The position numbers and the translations under genes were made by a program. This document shows positions 1-5,444 of a stretch of 5,444 nt of DNA, piece by piece (position 1 is the first letter of the stretch; each line of letters begins with the position of its first letter). Below the pieces are notes generated by a model. It was not told the origin of the DNA and did not search any database. It worked only from the letters and a program-made list of their open reading frames with translations. This DNA comes from Candidatus Rifleibacteriota bacterium (GTDB taxonomy: Bacteria; Muiribacteriota; Ozemobacteria; Ozemobacterales; Ozemobacteraceae), in the NCBI GenBank assembly GCA_028691595.1, contig JAQUZA010000249.1, positions 1 through 5,444 of the forward strand, in the 5' to 3' direction.

Positions 1-245
1 ATGCTTAATGCGGCCAGCATGTCGCTGAACAGGGCATCAAAGACTTTTGGTGCCGCAGTCTCGTTGTGACTATGAATTGCCACAAAGACTGGCTCGATAA
101 CTTCTTTGAACCAGGCCGGAATATCGTGAGTGTTGAGCCGTCGGCCGCCGGCCTGAAAAGAGGCGAGAATCTGGTTGAGATTCCCGGCGTTTTCTTTGAG
201 CAGGGCTTTGAGTGGTTGGAAGGTTACTTTTTCCATTTCAGCCAT
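1..245 (-). CDS. Unrecognised protein, N-terminal 81 codons (partial), overlapping the MoxR ATPase gene
   Basis: An open frame begins at the ATG at 245-243 and stays open to the left edge, giving 81 complete codons. The protein starts MAEMEKVTFQPLKALLKENA and continues with a mixed helical-looking segment containing GGRRLN, DIPAWFKEVIEP and PKVFDALFSDMLAAL. It has no signal peptide, no membrane segment and no motif I recognise. Its first 22 bases overlap the end of the ATPase gene in another frame, a layout typical of translational coupling. A stop codon lies four codons upstream in this frame, so the start is the ATG at 245 or the second ATG at 236 (codon 4); neither has a strong Shine-Dalgarno sequence. 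By position it is probably a partner of the ATPase. MoxR ATPases are often followed by VWA proteins, or by other partners in MoxR-centred multi-gene systems. No VWA metal-binding motif is visible in this fragment, so its function is left open. That it is a real gene is fairly likely, given the open frame and the tight junction. Confidence 0.7.
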   Translation of the reverse strand, partial: MAEMEKVTFQPLKALLKENAGNLNQILASFQAGGRRLNTHDIPAWFKEVIEPVFVAIHSHNETAAPKVFDALFSDMLAALS

Positions 246-1813
246 CTTCGGTAGTTATTGTAGCGCTGATGCAGATATTTGAGTTTGAGAATGTCGTCGG
301 CCATGTGCCCGTATAGCTTACCTGATTTTGCCATCTGACTCAGTTGCTTTTCGATGGCATTCATGCGCTTGTCAACTTCATCTTTGCCCAGGCCTTCAAG
401 GCCTGCTTCGAACTCGTTTTCAAAGGTCACGACCGGGTCGGTTTTTTGCAGGCCGAGCCTGAAAAATTCTTCACATGAGAGATCAAAGAGTTTTCGTATC
501 CAGGTGATTCTGTCAATGCGAAATGCCCCATTTTCGGGTTCGTCGAAGAATGGTGACTCAAGGTGGGGGCTGAGGGTATCGTGCAGAACAAATGGTATTA
601 TCTGGCGAAGATCTTCCATTTCGACTGCGGCAGCGCCCCTGAAATAAGCAAGGGCCTTGGCGAATTGAATGATGGTCATGAGTTTGCGCACCGATAGGCC
701 GTTTTTTGTTTGTGAGCCCAGGTTGCGCACCATATCTTTGCCGGTTTCTTCTTTTGTCAGCTGGTTAAAATCCTGACCTGAAAGCTTGGCTGTGTCTTTG
801 GTCATATATTCAAGCATTGTCGAGGCCGGTTCAAAAAACTCAAAATGGCGACAGAAAAACTCGAGGGGCCGGCGAACATAATCTGCAATGTTGACCCGGC
901 GAATCTCTTTATTCATGAGATTCAGCTCTTCTTCAGAAAAAATAATTTCTTCCGGGATTATTTCTTCGGGTCGGAAAGCCAGTTCAATACGCTTCTGCAG
1001 ACTGGAAAGGAAGCGGGTGTTGAAATGAAAAGCTCTGATAACGATGTCGATTCGGTCGCGAAGAGCCTCGATGACCTGGTAGGTGCCGCCACCACCGTCG
1101 TCATTTGCTGTCAGATACCAGGCAGATTCGGGGCACTCGAAAATCTGGTCGAGGATTTCGGCGTAGTTGTCACCCAGAACCGTAAGCAGTGCAGACTGGG
1201 TGCGGGTTGGTATGCGGTTGTATTCATCGATGATTTTAACCCTCATTGCCAGCCATTTGCGCCATGAAATTCTGATTTCGCTCATGTTTTCGGCCTTGAC
1301 CATGTCGGCAGGGAGCGGGTGTCCAAGGAGGTCGGCAATGGTCATTTGTGGCTGACCGTGCTGAATAGCTCTTTTAACTTCAAGTTGTGAATAACCCGCC
1401 AGCAGGCCCATGAGAATTGCAGTGGCGGTTTTTCCTCGCCCCGGGCCGCCGACGATGAGGCAACGGCCACGCACTGCCAGATTAAGCAGGGGAATCAGCA
1501 CAAAGCTTGAATAGCTCTGGCCCGTTGGTAAAGATAATTTGAGCTTTCGGTCACCAAATTGAAAAGTTCTGGGTGGGTCTTCGTTATATTCTATATCGTA
1601 AAACGGGCTGATAATGGCGGTATTGGTCACCCAGAAATATGCCTGGCGAAGTTTTTCGTCAAGACTGGTGGTCGCAGACGAACTGGCAGTCTGATCGTCT
1701 GCGTAGATATCTTCAATTTTAAATTCTGCCCCTGGTGCAGGTTTTTGTGGATTGGTAGGTGATGCAGGCACGCGCTGAAACAGTTCTTTTGCCTTTTCAA
1801 AAATGCTGCTCAT
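224..1813 (-). CDS. MoxR-type AAA+ ATPase with extended C-terminus
   Basis: A 529-residue cytoplasmic AAA+ ATPase of the MoxR type; the family acts as ATP-driven chaperone or remodelling machines, often with VWA-domain partners. Seen in the sequence: Walker A GGPGRGKT at residues 122-129; Walker B VKIIDEYNR at 192-200, matching the MoxR 'DExNR' signature; sensor 1 YLTANDD at 233-239; a glycine-rich GGGGTYQVIEALRDRID stretch at 240-256, which matches the MoxR 'G-TY-L-EA--DRF' region and carries the likely arginine finger (R252 or R254); and a sensor-2-like GLSVRK at 372-377. Residues 1-60 look disordered and rich in Ser, Thr and Pro. Usual MoxR proteins are about 300-350 residues; here the extra length is the N-terminal lead, a somewhat long 256-372 segment, and about 100 helical residues (430-529) ending in a basic, aromatic tail. 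The ATG at 1813 has a GGAG 10 bases upstream. The gene lies 50 bases after kinase 2 and overlaps the next frame by 22 bases. The ATPase call is firm; its client is unknown. Confidence 0.92.
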   Translation of the reverse strand: MSSIFEKAKELFQRVPASPTNPQKPAPGAEFKIEDIYADDQTASSSATTSLDEKLRQAYFWVTNTAIISPFYDIEYNEDPPRTFQFGDRKLKLSLPTGQSYSSFVLIPLLNLAVRGRCLIVGGPGRGKTATAILMGLLAGYSQLEVKRAIQHGQPQMTIADLLGHPLPADMVKAENMSEIRISWRKWLAMRVKIIDEYNRIPTRTQSALLTVLGDNYAEILDQIFECPESAWYLTANDDGGGGTYQVIEALRDRIDIVIRAFHFNTRFLSSLQKRIELAFRPEEIIPEEIIFSEEELNLMNKEIRRVNIADYVRRPLEFFCRHFEFFEPASTMLEYMTKDTAKLSGQDFNQLTKEETGKDMVRNLGSQTKNGLSVRKLMTIIQFAKALAYFRGAAAVEMEDLRQIIPFVLHDTLSPHLESPFFDEPENGAFRIDRITWIRKLFDLSCEEFFRLGLQKTDPVVTFENEFEAGLEGLGKDEVDKRMNAIEKQLSQMAKSGKLYGHMADDILKLKYLHQRYNNYRRWLKWKK

Positions 1814-1823
1814 AAATCTCTGG

Positions 1824-1827
1824 CTCC
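1824..1827 (-). promoter_or_regulatory. Ribosome binding site of the MoxR-type ATPase gene
   Basis: GGAG on the minus strand, 10 bases before the ATG at 1813. It supports that start, which is also the first ATG of the frame. Confidence 0.5.
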
Positions 1828-1863
1828 ATTATTATTGCTTTTTGCATGCCGGCTGACAGGAGT

Positions 1864-4593
1864 CTAAGCTTTTGAGTTCTGCTGTAAGGCTTTGAACACT
1901 GCTTCGGCAAGCTGTAGGCGTCGGAAAGGTTTTTGCAGAAAGCCACTGATATTCTGCGATTTTAAGGCTAAAATGTCTTCTTCTTTTGCAAACCCTGAGG
2001 AAATGATTATTGGTACAGTCGTTGAAATCTCGCGCAGTTTGGCAAAGGTTTCGCGACCGCCCATAACCGGCATTATCATATCGAGAATTACCAGATCGAC
2101 GCGGCCGGGGTTGTCGGCAAAGATTTTCAGACCCTGCAGACCATTGCTTGCCTGAAGAACAGTATAACCCAGTTCTTTGAGTATCGATTCAGCGGTAATA
2201 CGTATCAGTTCTTCGTCATCTATGAGAAGAATTGTGCCGGTTCCGGTGGGGGGCTGATCAGACGCGGTCAAGGTCTGGTCTGGTGATTCACAAACCGGCA
2301 GGTAAATGTGAAACACACTTCCCTTGCCAACCTCTGAAAATACTGTGATGGCACCACCATGCTCGCGAACTGTTCCGTAGACTGCCGCCAGCCCAAGGCC
2401 GGTGCCCTTGCCCTGACCCTTGGTCGAAAAGAAGGGTTCGAAGATTCTGCTTTGAATCTCGGGTGGCATGCCAGACCCCGTGTCGCGCACTCCTATATCG
2501 AGATACTCGCCGGGCTTCAGGTCAAAAGGTGAAGCAGCGCAATAGTTTGCGTCGAGTGTAAAATTCTGGAGCGAAATGGTGAGCAGACCACCCTCACTCA
2601 TGGCGTGACTGGCATTGATTCCGAGATTCAGCAGGCAGTTCTGCAGCAGGGCATCATCGCCTACCACAAAGGTCTTAACGGCACTCTGCTCAATTGCAAT
2701 CTCGATGTTTTTGTCAATGGTGCTGCGCAGTATGGAAAAGGCATCGTTCACAATTGCAGCCACGTTGACCGCGGTGCTGACCTTATCACCCTTGCGTGAA
2801 AAAGTGAGCAGTTTTTTGGTGAGATTGCCGGCCCGTTCTGCAGCTTTTAGAATCATCTGCACGTAATCTGTCAATTCAGCCGGAAAGCTCTTGCTTGTTT
2901 TAATAAGTTCTGCGGCACCAATAATGCCGGTCAGCGAATTATTGAAGTCGTGTGCTATGCCTCCGGCCAGCTGCCCCAGAGCTTCAAGTTTTCGCGTTTG
3001 ATGCAGCAGTTCAGACATTGCTGATTCTTTTCGCTTGGCTTCACGCTCGTTGGTAATATCGTTGCCTTCAGCAACTATCATGGTAAGGGTGCCAGACTGG
3101 TCGAAAATCGGCCGCAAAGAAAAGTCGATCTCTCTGGGCTCGCCATCAACAGTGAGATGAACCACTTCGTAACTGATGTTAGACCCCCGGGCTGCCAGGC
3201 TGATTGAGTTTTTCAGTTTTTCCTTGTCCTGGGGGGTGAAAGAAAACCATGGGCATTCCCAGAAGGGTTTGCCAATAACATCCCGGGGATTTTTGCCGAC
3301 CATTTCAAGGGAGGTTTTATTGGCGAACTGCAGTGTTCCATCGGGGGTCAGCCAGCCAAAAAGCTGGCGCGAATAATCAACGGCCTGAATTGTAAATCTG
3401 CGGCTTTCGTTCAATTGCTCTGTCTGAATACGCACCTGCTGCTTAAGCTTATGGTTGCGCAGAGATATCAGCATAAGAACAAGCCCGGCCAGGCAGAGCG
3501 CGAATGTTAAGAGGCGCATATTGCGCCTGTTCTGCACGGTGTTATCATCAGGAAAATAGAGAAAGCCTTCGAGAGAATAATCTGCGGGAATTACCCCAAG
3601 GCGTGCATAGGTTTCTGCCATGAGCTTCCAGCGCGCCGGGTTCATGTGGCCGATTTCAACCAGTTTGGGTTGAATCAGCTCGAGCATCTGCGTGGCTTCA
3701 AACTTCAGGTGCTCAGCGGTCAAACCTCTTTCTTTGACTCCCGGCATCTCAAGAATGACCTTCACCATTTCGTCGATATGGTCGAGGGCGTATCTCCAGC
3801 CCTTGATACTGGCGCGCAAAAACGCTTTTGCCCGTTGCGGGTGGTTTTGCAGTTCGGCTTCTGAGGTAAAAATCGAGTCGGCATAAAAATCGATGCCATA
3901 ATCTATGGGTTTGATAGCTCGAGGTTCAACACCTTTTAAGAGCATCTGGTGCGGCTGATCGGTAATGTAATCAACAGAAGCATCGACTTTGCCGCTGATA
4001 ATAGGGTCTACAGACCACAGGTGCGGTGTTCTTTTTAACAGATCAGGGTTTATGCCTTCTTTGATAAACATTGCCGTGATTTCTTCCCAGCCGCCGGCAC
4101 CATCTGCGACCATCAGATTTTTGCCAACGTAGTCTGAAAGATACATCAGGCCTCGGTCTTTTCTTGAGAGTAGAATTATTGGCGAATGCTGAAAAATTAC
4201 TCCGATAACGACAATGGGGCTGCCTTCAACTCTTGATCTGATCAAATCACCAGAAGAGATGCCATACTCTGCCAGACCTTTTACCACTGAAGCTACCGGA
4301 AAAACGAAATTCTCCGGCTCGGTAAGAGTTACTTCAAGACCTTCAGCTTTGTAAAAACCCTGGTTTATTGCGGCGTAGTAACCGGCAAACTGAAATGCAT
4401 GTTTCCATTTAAGTGCCAGAGTCACTTTTTCAAGGGGTTCGTCGGCTTTTGAGCCGATTGGTATAAACAGCAGGAAAAACAGGACAAACCAGATAAAAGC
4501 GCGCGGCTTTCTGGCAGCCATAGCTGTTATCTGTTTTATAGCCGGGTGAAACAACGGGCAATTTTTGCCCGAATTTTTTGAACTAAAGGCCAT
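1864..4593 (-). CDS. Hybrid histidine kinase with periplasmic NMT1/THI5-type sensor, PAS and receiver domains
   Basis: A 909-residue membrane-bound hybrid sensor kinase. Residues 32-48 form a hydrophobic signal segment ending in GSKA before DEP, a good signal-peptidase site. Residues 57-340 are an NMT1/THI5-like (ABC substrate-binding) domain, recognised by LALKWKHAFQFAGYYAA at 59-75 and GFYKAEGLEV at 79-88. A membrane segment spans 361-378 and a PAS/PAC domain about 395-518. The HisKA H-box GGIAHDFNNS places the phospho-acceptor at H548. HATPase_c shows the N-box NLGINA (656-661), G1 DTGSGMP (704-710), F-box IFEPFFSTK (717-725) and G2 GKGTGLGL (728-735). The C-terminal receiver (about 787-903) has acidic residues D792/D793, acceptor D838, S866 and K888, so all catalytic positions look intact. 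Known NMT1/THI5 proteins bind thiamine-pyrimidine precursors, but related domains bind other small organics, so the ligand is unknown. There is no HPt or output domain. The first ATG (4593) follows an in-frame TGA at 4611-4609. The ATG at 4521 (M25) would give a more typical signal peptide, and neither has a well-placed Shine-Dalgarno sequence. Confidence 0.93.
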   Translation of the reverse strand: MAFSSKNSGKNCPLFHPAIKQITAMAARKPRAFIWFVLFFLLFIPIGSKADEPLEKVTLALKWKHAFQFAGYYAAINQGFYKAEGLEVTLTEPENFVFPVASVVKGLAEYGISSGDLIRSRVEGSPIVVIGVIFQHSPIILLSRKDRGLMYLSDYVGKNLMVADGAGGWEEITAMFIKEGINPDLLKRTPHLWSVDPIISGKVDASVDYITDQPHQMLLKGVEPRAIKPIDYGIDFYADSIFTSEAELQNHPQRAKAFLRASIKGWRYALDHIDEMVKVILEMPGVKERGLTAEHLKFEATQMLELIQPKLVEIGHMNPARWKLMAETYARLGVIPADYSLEGFLYFPDDNTVQNRRNMRLLTFALCLAGLVLMLISLRNHKLKQQVRIQTEQLNESRRFTIQAVDYSRQLFGWLTPDGTLQFANKTSLEMVGKNPRDVIGKPFWECPWFSFTPQDKEKLKNSISLAARGSNISYEVVHLTVDGEPREIDFSLRPIFDQSGTLTMIVAEGNDITNEREAKRKESAMSELLHQTRKLEALGQLAGGIAHDFNNSLTGIIGAAELIKTSKSFPAELTDYVQMILKAAERAGNLTKKLLTFSRKGDKVSTAVNVAAIVNDAFSILRSTIDKNIEIAIEQSAVKTFVVGDDALLQNCLLNLGINASHAMSEGGLLTISLQNFTLDANYCAASPFDLKPGEYLDIGVRDTGSGMPPEIQSRIFEPFFSTKGQGKGTGLGLAAVYGTVREHGGAITVFSEVGKGSVFHIYLPVCESPDQTLTASDQPPTGTGTILLIDDEELIRITAESILKELGYTVLQASNGLQGLKIFADNPGRVDLVILDMIMPVMGGRETFAKLREISTTVPIIISSGFAKEEDILALKSQNISGFLQKPFRRLQLAEAVFKALQQNSKA

Positions 4594-4629
4594 AGGAGCT
4601 TTTTTTGATCACCTTTCAGGTCTTCTCAT

Positions 4630-4657
4630 AAGAACTTCCGGCAAAAATTTTGTTCTT
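4630..4657. repeat. 6-bp inverted repeat in the intergenic region upstream of kinase 2
   Basis: AAGAAC at 4630-4635 is mirrored by GTTCTT at 4652-4657 across 16 bases that include an A/T tract. It lies between the candidate -10 box and the kinase 2 start, within the expected 5' leader. It could be an operator half-site pair or a weak leader hairpin. It is not followed by a T-run on the minus strand, so it does not look like an intrinsic terminator. A 6-bp match in AT-rich DNA can arise by chance. Confidence 0.3.
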
Positions 4658-4662
4658 TTTAG

Positions 4663-4691
4663 ATTATATTACACCCGGCCACTTAGTTGCT
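4663..4691 (-). promoter_or_regulatory. Candidate sigma-70-type promoter for the kinase 2 gene
   Basis: The minus strand has a perfect TATAAT (4668-4663) about 70 bases before the kinase 2 ATG at 4593. The -35 region at 17-base spacing (about 4691-4686) reads AGCAAC and is a poor match to TTGACA, so only the -10 box gives support. The -35 region would overlap the last codons of kinase 1. The 4594-4682 spacer is the longest gap between genes in the window. The promoter suggests kinase 2 can be expressed apart from kinase 1, though read-through is not excluded because no terminator is visible. Confidence 0.35.
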
Positions 4692-5444
4692 ACTTTCATG
4701 AAGGGCATTTTCAAGTTGAGGGATTTTTTCGAGTGCTTCATCAAAAGCATAGCGCTCGATCAGGGTTGCTACTTCCTTAAACTCCCGCTGCAGGATGCTT
4801 CCCTCGCTGGCACACATTAGCTGACTTATTTTTTCAAGGGTTTCACGGGCCTCTGAATCGCCCTGGTGTAATTGTGTACACAGGCCGATTATCAGCTCTG
4901 AAGCCGCCTCGCGAGCATCATGGTCTGAGGTGCCCGCAGCCGGTTGCGCCTGTGTGCTGCTTTGGCTGGAATATCTGGCAACACCGGCGAGAAATGCTCG
5001 CAGGTTTTCGCTGAGAGAGCCCAGAATTTGCTGCTGCTGCTCTTTTTCATTGCTGATTATGGCGGCTTCAAGAGCTCTTGCAGAATCTTCGACTGCTTTT
5101 ACGCCAAGATTGCCAGCCACACCGGCCATGGTGTGGGCACAAATTCTTGCTTCATCATTGTTGCCAGCTTCAAGTGCCTGTTTGATTTTTTGCGGGGCAT
5201 CGGCATTGGTCTGGCAGAATTTGTTCAGAACCCTCATTAAAGAAGGCAGGCTGCCGCCAATTCTTGCCAGCCCTGCTTTGATATTCATGCCGGGAATATC
5301 AGGAAGCTCGGCCTCTAAAGACGGTTCTGCAATTTCTGTTTTGGCTGTTTCATCGACTGGTGAGCTGTTTTGCAGATCAGGTGAAGGATGAACCCACTGC
5401 AGCAATTTTGAGAAAAGCTTTTGCGGGTCGATGGGCTTGGTCAC
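4683..5444 (-). CDS. Hybrid sensor kinase, C-terminal part: end of receiver domain, HPt domain, helical tail (5'-truncated by window edge)
   Basis: There are 253 codons here, open to the right edge and ending at the TAA at 4685-4683. The first codon in view is GTG, but the residues that follow, TKPIDPQKLFSKLLQW, are the classic end of a receiver domain (the conserved Lys-Pro followed by the last helix), so this is an internal Val and the gene continues beyond the window. In window numbering, a linker covers about 19-47. An HPt domain covers about 48-155, with IPGMNIKAGLARIGG at 50-64 and AHTMAGVAGNLG at 103-114, placing the phospho-acceptor His at 104. The common HPt 'H-x-L-K-G' reads HTMAG here, so the usual Lys is Ala. 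A short Ser/Thr/Gln/Ala linker follows. A helical tail (about 178-250) with FDEALEKIPQLENAL resembles the ends of many BarA-like multi-domain kinases. The full protein probably has sensor, HisKA, HATPase and one or more receiver domains upstream. Its role is to pass phosphate through His104 to a response regulator. It ends 89 bases before kinase 2. Confidence 0.88.
   Translation of the reverse strand: MTKPIDPQKLFSKLLQWVHPSPDLQNSSPVDETAKTEIAEPSLEAELPDIPGMNIKAGLARIGGSLPSLMRVLNKFCQTNADAPQKIKQALEAGNNDEARICAHTMAGVAGNLGVKAVEDSARALEAAIISNEKEQQQQILGSLSENLRAFLAGVARYSSQSSTQAQPAAGTSDHDAREAASELIIGLCTQLHQGDSEARETLEKISQLMCASEGSILQREFKEVATLIERYAFDEALEKIPQLENALHESSN

Noticed and set aside
66..254. 62-codon plus-strand open frame near the left edge
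   Set aside because: It is antisense to the partial minus-strand gene that is tightly coupled to the ATPase, is short, and lacks a recognisable motif or ribosome binding site.
845..1267. 140-codon plus-strand open frame inside the ATPase gene
   Set aside because: It lies wholly opposite the Walker B and sensor 1 coding region of a clear AAA+ gene, and its translation shows no domain; it is a shadow frame.
1814..1863. Possible terminator or SD-masking hairpin between kinase 2 and the ATPase gene
   Set aside because: Only GCCGGC and GCATGC palindromes and a 4-bp CTCC/GGAG pairing with a 31-base loop are present. There is no stable stem with a following T-run, so I do not call a terminator or a switch.
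5027..5044. CTG/CAG triplet run
   Set aside because: It is only a few repeats encoding a four-Gln stretch in a helical part of the HPt domain; too short to be a notable microsatellite.
4930..5391. 153-codon plus-strand open frame opposite the HPt gene
   Set aside because: The opposite strand encodes a recognisable HPt domain. The plus-strand product is Ala/Ser/Leu-rich without a motif, as expected of an antisense shadow.

Overview
The window carries four minus-strand reading frames and no convincing plus-strand gene. In transcription order (right to left) they are: (1) the C-terminal part of a hybrid sensor kinase, with the last strand of a receiver domain, an HPt domain and a helical tail, cut by the right window edge; (2) a complete hybrid histidine kinase with a periplasmic NMT1/THI5-type substrate-binding domain as its sensor, followed by a membrane segment, PAS, HisKA, HATPase_c and receiver domains; (3) a MoxR-type AAA+ ATPase that is clearly longer than a standard MoxR; (4) the first 81 codons of an unrecognised protein whose start overlaps the end of the ATPase gene and which runs off the left edge.

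Organism: the signal peptide, the periplasmic sensor, the hybrid kinase architecture and the roughly even base composition fit a Gram-negative-type bacterium with many signalling genes. Environmental Proteobacteria-like or deeper-branching lineages are possible. Nothing in the window fixes the taxon. There are no rRNA, tRNA, CRISPR or insertion-sequence signatures.

Layout: 5444-4683 is kinase 1 (3' part). 4682-4594 is an 89-base spacer with a perfect TATAAT and a 6-bp inverted repeat, and is the most likely promoter site in the window. 4593-1864 is kinase 2. 1863-1814 is a 50-base spacer with no convincing terminator, which holds the ATPase ribosome binding site. 1813-224 is the ATPase. 245-1 is the partial downstream gene, overlapping the ATPase by 22 bases.

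How they may work together (inference): kinase 2 ends in a receiver and has no HPt or DNA-binding output, so its phosphoryl group must go to another protein. The HPt of the adjacent kinase 1 is one candidate partner. The ATPase and the overlapping small-start gene look like a separate functional unit of the 'MoxR ATPase plus partner' kind. Its remaining members, typically a VWA-domain protein, would lie left of the window. A link between the signalling genes and the ATPase unit is suggested only by shared strand and short spacing.
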